64,000 bases of DNA from an uncultured delta proteobacterium (lineage in GTDB: Bacteria; Desulfobacterota; Desulfovibrionia; Desulfovibrionales; Desulfovibrionaceae), in the NCBI GenBank assembly GCA_900079685.1, contig LT599019.1:53335-117334 (forward strand). Reading direction: 5' to 3'. Shown one piece after another: positions 43,269 to 53,336 of the stretch. Both the position numbers and the translations under genes were made by a program. Below the pieces are notes generated by a model that made no database searches, was not told the origin of the DNA, and saw nothing but the letters and a program-made list of their open reading frames with translations. The first letter of the stretch is position 1. Every line of letters begins with the position of its first letter.

Positions 43269-44134
43269 CCATGGCCGCCCCCCTCCCTTCCCGTCTGGAT
43301 ACGCTGCTGGCTCCATTTTGCACAACGCGGAACGGCCCCGGTTCCGGCTCATTCCGGACGGTCACCCTCGAAGGCGCGCGCGCGTTGGCGGAGCATTGCG
43401 CCGTGTCCCTTCGCGACGCCATGATGACCGTTCTGGAGCATGATATCTGGCCGTTGCGGTTCGCCCGGAACCGGGGTGTTTTCAGTGCCGCCGACCAGCG
43501 AAAACTCCTGGCTTCGCACGCGGCCGTCATCGGCTGCGGCGGCCTCGGCGGGCATGTGGCGACCCTGCTGGCCAGGGTGGGTGTCGGCGCTCTCACGCTG
43601 TGCGACCCGGATATGTTTGACGAAAGCAACCTGAACCGCCAGCTGGTATGCACCGAACAGAACCTGGGGCGGAACAAGGCGCTGGCGGCACGGGAGGCGG
43701 TATCCGCCATCGCCTCGCATACGCGTATCACCGTTCACCCTGTTGCCGCCCGCCCTGACAATTTGGCGGAAATATTGACCGGAGCGGACATCGCCATGGA
43801 TTGCCTCGATTCCCTGGAAACGCGACGCCATCTTGCAGCCGCCGCGAGCGAAGCCCAAATCCCCATGGTATATGCGACCGTGGCGGGGGATGAAGGCTTC
43901 ACCATGCTGGTCCGCCCGGGAGACAAGAGCCTGCGGAGCCTTTGCGGATCGGAAGACTCCGGCGAAAAAACCGGCGCCGAAACCACGCTGGGCGTACCGA
44001 CGATCACCCCGGCGGCAACTGCAGCCATCCAGGCGGCACTGGCGATTCAATGCCTTTTGGGGAAAGAGATGGAGGAGCCATTGCTACTCCATCTCGATCT
44101 TACCGTGCCGCAGATTGACGGGCTCGCCCTCTAA
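43265..44134 (+). CDS. ThiF/MoeB/HesA-family adenylyltransferase
   Basis: 289 residues. Nucleotide-binding AAVIGCGGLGGHVATLLARVGVG, then LCDPDMFDESNLNRQ (the Asp and Arg that bind ATP in E1-like enzymes) and AMDCLDSLETRRHL. The usual pair of CxxC zinc motifs is not evident. It should activate the Gly-Gly tail of the overlapping MoaD-like protein. An N-terminal ~70-residue extension precedes the E1 core. Confidence 0.87.
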   Translation: MTMAAPLPSRLDTLLAPFCTTRNGPGSGSFRTVTLEGARALAEHCAVSLRDAMMTVLEHDIWPLRFARNRGVFSAADQRKLLASHAAVIGCGGLGGHVATLLARVGVGALTLCDPDMFDESNLNRQLVCTEQNLGRNKALAAREAVSAIASHTRITVHPVAARPDNLAEILTGADIAMDCLDSLETRRHLAAAASEAQIPMVYATVAGDEGFTMLVRPGDKSLRSLCGSEDSGEKTGAETTLGVPTITPAATAAIQAALAIQCLLGKEMEEPLLLHLDLTVPQIDGLAL

Positions 44135-44140
44135 AACCTA

Positions 44141-44174
44141 GATTGAAAAAGGCCGCAAGCGGCCTTTTTCAATC
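44141..44174. terminator. Bidirectional terminator between convergent genes
   Basis: A perfect 16-bp hairpin, GATTGAAAAAGGCCGC / GCGGCCTTTTTCAATC, in the 60 bp between the ThiF-like gene and the ThDP enzyme gene. It has A and T runs on both sides of the GC stem. Confidence 0.88.
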
Positions 44175-44194
44175 TTTCGTCTCCCAATCCAGTC

Positions 44195-45874
44195 CTAATA
44201 CACTTGCGGATCGCAAACCAGTTCGGTGATAACTTCCACTACCGCCGGTTTGCCGCTGTTCAGGGCTTCTTTCACGGCCGGGCCGATATCGGCCGCCTTT
44301 TCAACGCGCAGGCCAACGGCACCCATATCCTTGGCTATCTGGGCAAAACTGGCTCCCGTGAACGCGTACATGTCTTCCGGCCTGCCGGGGGCACCGTCGT
44401 AGATGTCAACGATGAAGCGGTAACACTGGCCGAGCCCTTCGTTATTGTTGACGATGGTGACCGTGGGGATGTTGTTCCGCACGGCCGTCTCCATCTCAAC
44501 CAGGTGATACCAGAACCCGCCGTCGCCCGTGAAGCAGATGACAGGCTGGTCCGGAACACCGCATTTTACCCCGAGGGAAGCCGGGAATGACCAGCCGAGA
44601 GATCCCCCGGCGGCCCGGATATACCGCTGCGCCGGCTTGACAATATCTATATGCGAAGCGGTCCAGATGGCCGAAAAACCCGTGTCGGCCACCAACACGG
44701 CATTGTGGGGAAGCACATGCTGCAGTTCGCGGCAGAGCCGCTCCGCGCGGATGGGGGAAACGCCGGCATTACGCATTGCCTCAAGCGTGGCGCGCCAGGA
44801 GTTCAAAGCCGCCGTCGCCTTGCGGCCCCAAGCCTCGTTGGGGTGCGCGCCGCGCAGCTCGTTCACGAGCAGGGCCAGGCTGGCTTTGGCGTCCCCGAGC
44901 ATGCTGGCCGTGTTGGGATAGTTGCGCCCAAGCTCGTTGGGGTTGATGTCGACCTGGACAACCGGCGTGCCGGGTTTGGGCAGAGTCCAGGCATTGGTCG
45001 TCTGATCGCAGGTGCCGCACCCTATGAAAATGACCAGGTCCGCTTCGGCCAGTACCGCGTTCGTGGCGGAGCGGCCGTAGTTTCCCACGCAGCCGAGGCA
45101 CAGCGGGTGGTCTTCCGGCACTATACCCTTGCCGTCGACCGAGGTTCCCAAAGGAATTTTGAGCGTATCGAGCATCCGCAGGACTTCGTCCCCGGCGTTG
45201 GAAATATTCGCTCCCCCGCCGGAAACGATAAAGGGCCGCTCGGCTTTGTAGATACACTCCACGACGGCGCGGACGTCCTCGATGGCCGCGGCCGGCCGGA
45301 AAGGAGGCACCCGGCCGTAGCGTTTTTCCACAACCAGTTCTTCCGCCACATCCCCGGCCTCGATAAGCCCGGCCTGGTGGTTGGGCATGTCGAGATGCAC
45401 CGGGGCGGGGGCGCCGGTGGTGGCTTCGCGGAAAGCCTGCCTGAGCAGGCGCGGCATATCGGCGGTATTCTCGACGGCCACGTTGAACTTGGTCACCGGT
45501 TCAAACAAGGGGATATGGTTCAATTCCTGATACGCGTTACGGTGCTGGTAGCTCGACGGCTTACGCCCGGTGATGGCCACGACGGGCGAGTGAGCGAGAA
45601 AGGCATCCTGCAGGCCGGAGGCCAGGTTGGCCGCGCCCACGGACTGGGCCATGCACAGCCCCGGACGGCGGGCGGCGCGAGCGTACCCGTCGGCCATATA
45701 ACCGGCCGTTTTTTCCGAGTGCGCCATCACACGCTTGATGCCGCGTTTTTCCATCGCAACCAGCGTATGGCGCAGCACGGCTTCCACAAAAAACGCATGC
45801 GTCACCCCGTAACCGGCGAACATGTCCGCCATGTACATTTTACCCTTCTGCAATTTCGGTGAAATAGAAGACAT
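44195..45874 (-). CDS. Thiamine-diphosphate-dependent enzyme (acetolactate-synthase-like)
   Basis: About 559 residues from ATG 45874. N-terminal Pyr domain with the catalytic Glu in MAHSEKTAGYMADGYAR; central domain with VDINPNELGRNYPN; PP domain with the ThDP/Mg motif GDGGFWYHLVEMETAVRN ... NN. Presence of the Glu makes glyoxylate carboligase (which lacks it) less likely. It could decarboxylate or ligate a 2-oxoacid made in this locus. It is the last gene of a minus-strand group with a TTT transporter. Confidence 0.82.
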   Translation of the reverse strand: MSSISPKLQKGKMYMADMFAGYGVTHAFFVEAVLRHTLVAMEKRGIKRVMAHSEKTAGYMADGYARAARRPGLCMAQSVGAANLASGLQDAFLAHSPVVAITGRKPSSYQHRNAYQELNHIPLFEPVTKFNVAVENTADMPRLLRQAFREATTGAPAPVHLDMPNHQAGLIEAGDVAEELVVEKRYGRVPPFRPAAAIEDVRAVVECIYKAERPFIVSGGGANISNAGDEVLRMLDTLKIPLGTSVDGKGIVPEDHPLCLGCVGNYGRSATNAVLAEADLVIFIGCGTCDQTTNAWTLPKPGTPVVQVDINPNELGRNYPNTASMLGDAKASLALLVNELRGAHPNEAWGRKATAALNSWRATLEAMRNAGVSPIRAERLCRELQHVLPHNAVLVADTGFSAIWTASHIDIVKPAQRYIRAAGGSLGWSFPASLGVKCGVPDQPVICFTGDGGFWYHLVEMETAVRNNIPTVTIVNNNEGLGQCYRFIVDIYDGAPGRPEDMYAFTGASFAQIAKDMGAVGLRVEKAADIGPAVKEALNSGKPAVVEVITELVCDPQVY

Positions 45875-45945
45875 TGTTCTCAACTCCCTTTTTGGTGTGC
45901 GCACCAGCCGCTTCATGCGCCGGGAAACGCGTTGCTGCAAAAACG

Positions 45946-46848
45946 TTACTCGGGCAGACGCCTGAACTTCAGGTTCAGAATATCCTCGTAAACCAGCGCC
46001 ATCGACCCCTTGTCCTCCATCCCGTGCCCCATCTGCATGGCCGTACGGTATACGCCCGTCACCGCGGACAAAATGGGGATGGGAACCGCTTTCTCAATGG
46101 CCACCTCGTGGGTGGTGATAAGGTCCTTGTAAGCCCAGGCTATGGGGAAACTCCCCCTGAATTCGCCGTCGAGAACCCGTGGGATGAAATGTTCGGACGC
46201 GAAGCTCCGGGCCGAACCGTTGTTGATGACATTCCCGACCTTGACCGGGTCGAGCCCGGCCTTTTGCGCCAGGAGAAGGATTTCCATGGTGCCGGCGATG
46301 CAGATATCGTAAAGCGAATTGTTGATGGCCTTGGTCAGTTGTCCGGCCCCATGCCCGCCCATATGTACGATGGTTTTTCCGATGCGCTCGAGATAGGGTT
46401 TGACCCGCTCAAAAACCGGTTCCTCCCCGCCCACCATGATGGCCAGGGTACCCGCCTGCGCCCCCTTTTCCATGCCGGAAACCGGGGCATCGAGGAAATC
46501 AACCCCCTTGGCGGCAAGGGCCCCGGCAACCTCCCTGGTGGCGGAAAGCACCACAGTGCTCAGATCCACCACCGTCTGCCCCTTGGAAAGATGGGGCATG
46601 AGCCCTCCCTCTTCAAGAACGACCGATTTAAGCTCCTTACCGCCGGGCACGCTGATGAAAATCAGGGAACAATCGGCGAAATCCTTGGATCCCGTCGCGG
46701 CGCGGGCGCCGGACGCGCAAAGAGCCTCTACCCTTTCAGCGGAAAGGTCCGAAACCACAAGAGCCGTATCCGGCCGCAAAAGGTTGCGGGCCATATGCGA
46801 GCCCATCTGTCCCAAGCCGATGAAACCGATCCGTGTTATTGCACCCAT
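45946..46848 (-). CDS. Beta-hydroxyacid dehydrogenase (HIBADH/tartronate-semialdehyde-reductase family)
   Basis: 300 residues. NAD(P)-binding GFIGLGQMGSHMARNLL; substrate motif FLDAPVSGMEKGAQAGTLAIMVGG; catalytic Lys in HGAGQLTKAINN. Family members reduce tartronate semialdehyde or oxidise 3-hydroxyisobutyrate and related acids. It lies between the ThDP enzyme and tctA on the same strand, so it probably works on a product of the acid imported by the TTT system. Confidence 0.87.
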   Translation of the reverse strand: MGAITRIGFIGLGQMGSHMARNLLRPDTALVVSDLSAERVEALCASGARAATGSKDFADCSLIFISVPGGKELKSVVLEEGGLMPHLSKGQTVVDLSTVVLSATREVAGALAAKGVDFLDAPVSGMEKGAQAGTLAIMVGGEEPVFERVKPYLERIGKTIVHMGGHGAGQLTKAINNSLYDICIAGTMEILLLAQKAGLDPVKVGNVINNGSARSFASEHFIPRVLDGEFRGSFPIAWAYKDLITTHEVAIEKAVPIPILSAVTGVYRTAMQMGHGMEDKGSMALVYEDILNLKFRRLPE

Positions 46849-46936
46849 ATGGTCACTCCGTTTTTTGTGCGTTCATCGAGATTCCGCGCCTTGCGGCAAG
46901 GGCGGCTCAAAATAAAAAAGCGTTTATGTTCAGCTG

Positions 46937-48472
46937 TTATTGCATATTCTTCATCGTGTTGCCGAACAGGGCCGCCCGTATTTTCTTTTTGACGAAGGGA
47001 TACAACGGCGTGCCGTTGAAAAGGGACAACGCCGCGACGATCAGGATGCCAAGGGAGATGGGCTCTTCCAGAAATACCATCCAGGTGCCGTCGCTGATGA
47101 GCAGAGACTGATGGATGCTCACTTCCAGCATCTGCCCGAGTATGAGCCCCACAACCATGGGAGCCACCGGCACCTTCAATTTGTCCATGAAATACCCGAG
47201 AAGGCCGAAGCACAGCATGATGTAGACGTCGAAAAAGCTGTTGTTGATGGCAAAGGAACCGATGACGCAGAAAATGACGATGGCTGTGCACAGCACCTTG
47301 TTCGGCACGCGCGTCACGTGGACCGCCAGCCTGGTAAACCCGAGGCCGATGCCGAACATGGTAAAGTTCGTCAGAAAAATAGCCCAGATAAGGGTATAGG
47401 CCACGATGGCGTATTCGGTCATCAGGGTCGGCCCGGGCATGATGCCGTGCGCCATGAGCCCGCCGAGAAGAACGGCGGTGGAGGACGAGCCGGGGATGCC
47501 CAACGAGATGGTAGGAATGAGCGCACCGCCCACCACCGCGTTGTTGGCGGCTTCCGGAGCGGCGACGCCGTAATAGGACCCCTTGCCGAAATTTGCCTTT
47601 TCCCCTTCCGGGGCGAAACGCTTGGCTTCGTTATAGGCGAACCAGCAAGCCGTATCCCCGCCGGTGCCGGGAATGAGGCCGGTGAAAATGCCTATCACAC
47701 TGGAACGGCCGATGGTCGGCACGAGCGGTTTGATCTCCTGCCATTTTGGAATAACGGAATCGTTGATGGTATTGGCTTTCAGGTCGGCTTCATCCCGTTC
47801 GAGAAGGCGCAGCACCTGGGGGATTGAAAACAGGCCGATCAGGGCGACCGTGAAGGGCACCCCGGAATACAGGTTTATGTTGTCCATGGTAAACCGCGCG
47901 GAACCGGAAATAGCGTCCATGCCCACGCAGGAGATCATCAGGCCGAGCGCGCCGGAAAGAAGCCCCTTTACCGTTGATTCCTGCGACAGCGAAGCAATAA
48001 TGGTCATGCCCAGCGTCGCCACGGCCGCCATTTCCACGGGGCCGAATTCCAGCGCCAGCTTCCCCAGGATGGGGGCGACGGTCAGCAGTGCAATGGAACT
48101 GACCAGCCCGCCGATGAAGGAGGCTGTCAGCGAAATACCCAGCGCCTTTCCGGCCAGCCCTTTCTGGGCAAGGGGATAGCCGTCGATTACCGTGGCCGCG
48201 GCCGCGGCCGTGCCCGGCGTTCTGATAAGGATGGCGGCAATGGACCCGCCGTACATGGCGGAAAGATATATGGCCGCAAGCAGGCTGATGCCCGTATCCG
48301 GGGGGAAGGCAAAGGTTATGGGGACAAGAATGGCGATGGCCATGGTGGCGGAAAGGCCGGGCATGGCGCCGACAAACAAGCCGACCACGGTCCCCGCCAG
48401 AATGGCCAGAATATTGACCGGGGTGGTGACATTCCCGAGTCCCAGTAACAGGCTGTCAAAAATCATTGCCAC
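46937..48472 (-). CDS. tctA: Tripartite tricarboxylate transporter, large membrane subunit
   Basis: 511 residues with about twelve membrane spans. Typical TctA sequence: GLFVGAMPGLSATMAIAILVPITF, GGSIAAILIRTPGTAAAAATVIDGYPLAQKG, GLIPGTGGDTACWFAYNEAKRF, LGIPGSSSTAVLLGGL. It moves a di- or tricarboxylate delivered by TctC using a cation gradient. It overlaps tctB by 10 bp. Confidence 0.93.
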   Translation of the reverse strand: MAMIFDSLLLGLGNVTTPVNILAILAGTVVGLFVGAMPGLSATMAIAILVPITFAFPPDTGISLLAAIYLSAMYGGSIAAILIRTPGTAAAAATVIDGYPLAQKGLAGKALGISLTASFIGGLVSSIALLTVAPILGKLALEFGPVEMAAVATLGMTIIASLSQESTVKGLLSGALGLMISCVGMDAISGSARFTMDNINLYSGVPFTVALIGLFSIPQVLRLLERDEADLKANTINDSVIPKWQEIKPLVPTIGRSSVIGIFTGLIPGTGGDTACWFAYNEAKRFAPEGEKANFGKGSYYGVAAPEAANNAVVGGALIPTISLGIPGSSSTAVLLGGLMAHGIMPGPTLMTEYAIVAYTLIWAIFLTNFTMFGIGLGFTRLAVHVTRVPNKVLCTAIVIFCVIGSFAINNSFFDVYIMLCFGLLGYFMDKLKVPVAPMVVGLILGQMLEVSIHQSLLISDGTWMVFLEEPISLGILIVAALSLFNGTPLYPFVKKKIRAALFGNTMKNMQ

Positions 48473-48936
48473 GCCTCCAGCAGGTTTTCAAGAAGTCCCA
48501 GGGGGACAGGCAGGTGCAGCATGCGGACGAAAAGCAGGTAGATAAAGGCCGAAAATCCCACGGCGATCGCCAGTGATGTTTTCAGCCGGACGGACCGCAG
48601 ATAGGCATACGTCAGGACGATGAAGAGCGGAGTGGAAAAAAAGTACCCCAACAGTTCCACAGAGCCCACATAGCCGACACACAGGCCGAAGTAGACGGCT
48701 ATGCGTTTTCCCTGAAACGGGGGCCTTCCCGTATCGGAAACATCCGCGTGCCGTTCCGCCTGCCGTGCGCGGTAGGCCTGATACACCATCAGGCAGGACA
48801 GGAAAATGACAACCCCGATAAGAATTCTGGGAAACAGCGCGGCGGATGGTATGAGTTCCCCCGTATTGAAGAGGAAAAGCAGAGCCAACGCCACGCACGC
48901 CACGGCAAAAAGGGATTCTTGGGCAAGCCGGGACAC
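48463..48936 (-). CDS. tctB: Tripartite tricarboxylate transporter, small membrane subunit
   Basis: 157 residues with four spans (LFAVACVALALLFLFNTGEL, FPRILIGVVIFLSCLMVYQAY, LCVGYVGSVELLGYFFSTPLFIVLTYAYL, SLAIAVGFSAFIYLLFV). Position and size are those of TctB, which is poorly conserved in sequence. Confidence 0.85.
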   Translation of the reverse strand: MSRLAQESLFAVACVALALLFLFNTGELIPSAALFPRILIGVVIFLSCLMVYQAYRARQAERHADVSDTGRPPFQGKRIAVYFGLCVGYVGSVELLGYFFSTPLFIVLTYAYLRSVRLKTSLAIAVGFSAFIYLLFVRMLHLPVPLGLLENLLEAWQ

Positions 48937-49117
48937 GGTTTTCTCCTTTAGGCTGGGCGGCTGTTCCTACAATGCGTTCCCCATGGGGCCGCGAGCAACT
49001 GAACGGCCCGGGATGCAGCCAGAAACCTCCCGCGGGGAAGGAACCCTCCCCTTGCCGGACGCCTGCTGTGCCCGGCAAGGGGAGTCGCGGCGGCAAGGCG
49101 CCGCGCTGCCTGAATTA

Positions 49118-50104
49118 TTAGTTCGTATACTGGCCCTTCACTTCTTCCCAAAGCTCGCCATAGTACTTTTCGTCCTTTTTCATCATGTCCATGTATTCTT
49201 GGCCGTAGCGCATATCAACGACCAGCGCGCGGTCTTCGCAAGCCTTGATGAACTGGGGGTCCGCGGCCATTTTTTTGAACGCGTCAATAAGGATCTTTTT
49301 CACATCATCAGGCGTGCCTTTCGGGGCGCTGTATCCCCGGGAGGAGCCCGTTACCACGTCATAACCCAGTTCTTTCATGGTGGGCGTATCAGGAAGGAGG
49401 TGATAGCGATTTTCGGCCATGATGGCCAACACGCGCAGGTTGCCGCCCTTGATCTGCGGGTAGGTGATGCCGAGGTTGTTAAAGCTCACGTCGACCTTGC
49501 CGCCCATGGCCGCCTGCCAGGAAGGACCGTCGCCTTCAAAAGGAACGGGCTTGGTCTTCAGACCGGAGATTTTTTCAAACATCAGGGTGGCGAAGAAATC
49601 ATCGCCGCCGATGCCGGAGTTGGCCACGGTAACTTTCCCGGAACGGGCTTGGCAGTCCTTTTTGAAATCTTCGAAGGTCTTGTAGGGACTGTCCTTGCCG
49701 ACGACCACCACGCCGGGATCGGTCACTATGTTGGCGATGGTGTCGAACTCATCCAGCCTGTAAGTGATTTTTTCGTTCATCACGTAGTTGGTATAAATAG
49801 GCGGCGTGCAGGAAATGCCCAGCGTGTAGCCGTCCGCCTTGGTCTGCTTGGCCAGCTTGGTCAGCATGATGGCGGAGTTGGCGCCGGGCATGTACTGGTT
49901 AATGAAACCGGGGGTCAAAATCTGGCTGAGAGCGGGCTGGGTCACCTGGGCAAGGGCATCGCTCCCGCCCCCGGCTTTGTAGCCCTGGAGAATCGTTATC
50001 TGTTTTGTGGGGAAGGCCGCCTGCGCCGGTTGCGCGGCGAAGCAGACAAGGCCGGAAAGAAGCGCGCCGAAAACCAGGGTGCGAATGGTGCCGCTGTGCA
50101 TCAT
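49118..50104 (-). CDS. tctC: TTT-system periplasmic binding protein (Bug/TctC family)
   Basis: 328 residues with a signal peptide ending AQA-AFP. KQITILQGYKAGGGSDALAQ, then TVANSGIGGDDFFATLMFE and VPFEGDGPSWQAAMGGKVDVSF are family motifs. It binds a carboxylate ligand in the periplasm for TctAB. The ligand cannot be told from sequence. A hairpin region with three CCGTGCG/CGCACGG blocks lies at 50155-50245 upstream. Confidence 0.9.
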   Translation of the reverse strand: MMHSGTIRTLVFGALLSGLVCFAAQPAQAAFPTKQITILQGYKAGGGSDALAQVTQPALSQILTPGFINQYMPGANSAIMLTKLAKQTKADGYTLGISCTPPIYTNYVMNEKITYRLDEFDTIANIVTDPGVVVVGKDSPYKTFEDFKKDCQARSGKVTVANSGIGGDDFFATLMFEKISGLKTKPVPFEGDGPSWQAAMGGKVDVSFNNLGITYPQIKGGNLRVLAIMAENRYHLLPDTPTMKELGYDVVTGSSRGYSAPKGTPDDVKKILIDAFKKMAADPQFIKACEDRALVVDMRYGQEYMDMMKKDEKYYGELWEEVKGQYTN

Positions 50105-50249
50105 GCTTTCTCCTTATAACAAAGGTTACTGGTCATATGTCCATGAACGCCTCAACCGTGCGGCAAAGCGTTACACGCTCAGCAAACGTTTTCTAAAAAT
50201 TCGCACGGCCCTCCCTTTACAATCGCACTGTCACCGTGCGGGAACCATT

Positions 50250-51140
50250 TCAGACAAACTTCTTTTTTTCCCAAAGGCCGTAGAGCGCGGGCATATCCTT
50301 GGGCGGCAGGCCGCCGAGCTCTTCTTTAAGGCCAAGCGCTTCCATGCGCTTCAAACGGTCAATGGCGCCATTGGTCACGGTCGGGACGATGCCCACGGCC
50401 TCCATGAGATCCCTGGCTTCTTCCGCTTCGTGCGCCCGGCGGCCGGCGTGAATGGCGCCGGTACACATCATGCGGGTCATCATGGTTTCCACGGGTTCCT
50501 TGCCGAAGGAAGCGGAGACGGATTCCATTATCTCTTTTTCAAGCCCGACGGTTTTGGCGAAGAGGAACGCTTCGATGCACAAGGCCTCGAAACCCTTCAT
50601 GAACACGCTCCGGGCGAGCTTGATCCTGGAAGCCAGGCCGGGGTCGCCGTCAAGAATGGTAATGCGCATGCCGTAAGGCCGCATGGCGTCGGCAAACGCG
50701 ACCGCGCCGTCGCCGGAACAATTCATGGGCACTCTGTGTCCGTCCGCCGGGACGGCGGACATGATGGCGGCATCCACGTAACGGACGCCCTTGTCCTTGA
50801 AGGCCTTGGCGAGGCGCTCCTTCAACAGGGGGCTGGACGACGTGGCGTCGACATACAACGTTTTGGAACCGGCATGGGGAAGCACGCTCATGGCGGCGGC
50901 CTCATTATGCTGCGACGGGACAAGGCATAGAATGATGTCACTGGATGCAACCAGTTCCGCGACGGAGGAACGCGTAGCCACCCCGGCATCCCGGGCGCGG
51001 TCAAGTACGGTTTGCCTGTAAGGGCCGTCCGTGCCGAGGGCCGCATCATAGGCCGCAAGCCCCGCGCACCCTTCCTGTACCAGACCCTTTCCTATGTAAT
51101 ATCCCGCTTCGCCGAAACCGAGCAGGCCCAATGTGCTCAT
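50250..51140 (-). CDS. NAD(P)-dependent dehydrogenase, 6PGDH-like with DUF1932 C-terminus
   Basis: 296 residues from ATG 51140, with AGGAGG upstream. Rossmann start STLGLLGFGEAGYYIGKGL; MSAVPADGHRVPMNCSG in the substrate region; catalytic Lys in RIKLARSVFMKGFEAL, the DUF1932 helix domain. Enzymes of this kind act on hydroxy acids of sugar-acid catabolism. It is the first gene of the minus-strand group, after the sigma-54 site at 51244-51259. Confidence 0.82.
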   Translation of the reverse strand: MSTLGLLGFGEAGYYIGKGLVQEGCAGLAAYDAALGTDGPYRQTVLDRARDAGVATRSSVAELVASSDIILCLVPSQHNEAAAMSVLPHAGSKTLYVDATSSSPLLKERLAKAFKDKGVRYVDAAIMSAVPADGHRVPMNCSGDGAVAFADAMRPYGMRITILDGDPGLASRIKLARSVFMKGFEALCIEAFLFAKTVGLEKEIMESVSASFGKEPVETMMTRMMCTGAIHAGRRAHEAEEARDLMEAVGIVPTVTNGAIDRLKRMEALGLKEELGGLPPKDMPALYGLWEKKKFV

Positions 51141-51243
51141 GGCCGCCTCCTTATTGTGTTTCCCCGCCCCAAAACCATCATAAACGGTTGCCGGCCGCAT
51201 CAAACCGGTTGCGGGCGATACGCACGGCCGGCGGTTTCAAAAC

Positions 51244-51259
51244 AGCAAATAGCATGCCG
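51244..51259 (-). promoter_or_regulatory. Sigma-54 promoter candidate for the dehydrogenase-tct operon
   Basis: On the minus strand the sequence is CGGCATGCTATTTGCT, with GG and GC 10 bp apart as required at -24/-12, and TTTGCT matching the -12 box. It is ~105 bp upstream of the dehydrogenase start and next to a divergent sigma-54 activator gene. It shares GGCATGCTNNTTGCT with the site at 53579. Confidence 0.65.
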
Positions 51260-51392
51260 GTCATTATACCATGGCAACGTTTTATTTTCTTGAGGAAAAT
51301 TCAAAGGTGTTGCCAAAAAAAGCGACACATGCAACTTTTATAGTAACTTTTGTCACGGAACAAATGTTGTCATCCAGACACAGGGAGGTTTT

Positions 51393-53336
51393 ATGCCCAC
51401 CATCGCCGTCTTGGCGCCCAGCGAAACCATCGGGCAACGGGCGCTTGCCATGGCTGACCAGCTGAAACCGTTCACCATGGCCGTATATGAAGGGAACAAC
51501 GAGAAGGTGGAGGAATCCGCGGCACAGGCCGTCAGTGACGGAGCCGCCGTTGTTGTCGCCCGCGGGGCCGCCGCCGCCATGGTCATGCGCACAATGCCGG
51601 ATATCCCGGTAGTCTCGATACCGGTCAGCGGCCAGGATCTGGTCAAGGCTCTGGATGAAGCGAAGCGCCTGACGGGCCGCGAGCGCCCGCGCATCGGCCT
51701 GATGACCTTTCCCGCCATTCTCGCGGATATGGAATACCTCGCGGACCTCCTGAATATCGATTTGCATGTCTACCACCTTCAGGAAGGCGGCAACAGCCAC
51801 GACCGCATCCGCAAGGCCAAGCGCGACGGCGTGGATATCGTGATCGCGGGGAACACGACCGGGAGGCTTGTCCGCCAGCACGGACTTTTAACGGTGTTCC
51901 TGGATTCCGGCGACATATCCCTGAGTATGGCCCTGCTGGAGGCCCGGCGCGTTGCCCAGGTCCGGGTGATGGAACAGGTCAACGTGCAAAAATTCCGCAC
52001 CATCCTTGAGGTCTCCCGCGACGGGGCGCTGTTGCTGAATCCCGACGGCCAGATAGAAATGGCCAACCAGGCCGCCCTGAACATTCTGCAACTCGGCGCC
52101 AACCCCATGGGAACGGATGCCGCCGCCATATTTTCCCCGGAAATTCTCAGCGAGGTTCTGTCCAACGGCAAAGCCGTCCTGGACGAGGTGGTCAGCTTTG
52201 CCGGCAACACCATCCTCGTCAGCATCACGCCCCTGCGCGCGGAAGGCTCCATCACGGGGGCAATAGCGTCACTGCAGAAGACGGAAGCCATCTCCGCCCT
52301 GGGGGCAAAAATCCGCAAAAGCCTCATGGCCAAAGGCATGCTCAGCCAATACACCTTCGCGAGCATCCAGGGAGCTTCCCCCCAGATCAGGCGGGCCGTT
52401 TCCCTGGCCCGCAAGTATGCCGCCACGGACAATGCGGTGCTGATCGTCGGCGAAACGGGAACCGGAAAAGAACTGTTCGCCCAGGCCATCCACGACGCCA
52501 GCCAGCACCGTCACGGCCCCTTTGTCGCTGTTAACTGCGCCGCCCTGCCCCCGACGCTGCTGGAGTCCGAACTGTTCGGTTACGAGGAGGGCGCCTTCAC
52601 GGGCGCCAGACGACAAGGAAAACCCGGGCTGTTTGAACTGGCCAACGGAGGCACCATCTTTCTGGATGAAATTTCGGAAATGGATCACTACGGGCAGACG
52701 CGCCTTTTGCGCGTGTTGCAGGAACGGAGCAGCCTGCGCCTCGGCGCGGACAAGTACACCGCCCTCAACGCCAGGGTCATTGCCGCCTCCAACCGCGACC
52801 TGTATGAGTATGCGCTGGCCGGAAAATTCCGGGAAGACCTGCTTTACAGGCTGAACACATTAACGCTGTCCATACCGCCCCTGCGCGAGCGCGAAGGCGA
52901 CATTGTCCACCTGGCGCGGCTGTTCGCCAGGGAACACGCCCCCCTGGCCAACGGCCATCCCCTCGCCCTGCCCCCGGCCCTGCTGGAGCGCCTGCTCCGC
53001 CATCCCTGGCCGGGGAATATCCGGGAACTCTCCTCGGTGATCGAAAGACTGGCCCTTCTGGCGGAAGACGGCCATGTGGACATGAACACACTCGAAGAGG
53101 CGCTCAGGCCGACGCCGATCCTTTCCGGAAAGGCGCCATCCACAGCCATACCGGCCGCCGGGCAGGCGGAAACGGCGTTCCGGCCCGACGCGCCGGGCGA
53201 TGAACGCCAAACCATTGTGGAAGCCCTCGAGGCCGCAGGCGGCAACCAGATACAGGCAGCGCGCCTGCTGGGCATCCATCGCGGAACCCTGCACCGCAAA
53301 ATGCGCAAGTACGCGATACGCCGGGCCATCATATAA
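51393..53336 (+). CDS. Sigma-54-dependent activator with PrpR N-terminal domain
   Basis: 647 residues. Residues 1-~165 are a PrpR_N sensor ([40 protein letters not shown]), followed by a PAS-like region with [22 protein letters not shown]. The AAA+ domain has Walker A GETGTGKE, the sigma-54 contact loop GAFTGA and FLDEISEM. A Fis-type helix-turn-helix ends the protein ([24 protein letters not shown]). PrpR_N domains sense organic acids or their CoA or methylcitrate derivatives. It should activate both promoters found here. Confidence 0.93.
   Translation: MPTIAVLAPSETIGQRALAMADQLKPFTMAVYEGNNEKVEESAAQAVSDGAAVVVARGAAAAMVMRTMPDIPVVSIPVSGQDLVKALDEAKRLTGRERPRIGLMTFPAILADMEYLADLLNIDLHVYHLQEGGNSHDRIRKAKRDGVDIVIAGNTTGRLVRQHGLLTVFLDSGDISLSMALLEARRVAQVRVMEQVNVQKFRTILEVSRDGALLLNPDGQIEMANQAALNILQLGANPMGTDAAAIFSPEILSEVLSNGKAVLDEVVSFAGNTILVSITPLRAEGSITGAIASLQKTEAISALGAKIRKSLMAKGMLSQYTFASIQGASPQIRRAVSLARKYAATDNAVLIVGETGTGKELFAQAIHDASQHRHGPFVAVNCAALPPTLLESELFGYEEGAFTGARRQGKPGLFELANGGTIFLDEISEMDHYGQTRLLRVLQERSSLRLGADKYTALNARVIAASNRDLYEYALAGKFREDLLYRLNTLTLSIPPLREREGDIVHLARLFAREHAPLANGHPLALPPALLERLLRHPWPGNIRELSSVIERLALLAEDGHVDMNTLEEALRPTPILSGKAPSTAIPAAGQAETAFRPDAPGDERQTIVEALEAAGGNQIQAARLLGIHRGTLHRKMRKYAIRRAII

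Noticed and set aside
48806-50119. A 437-codon plus-strand frame opposite tctB/tctC
   Set aside because: tctC has a signal peptide and family motifs on the minus strand; the other frame has none.
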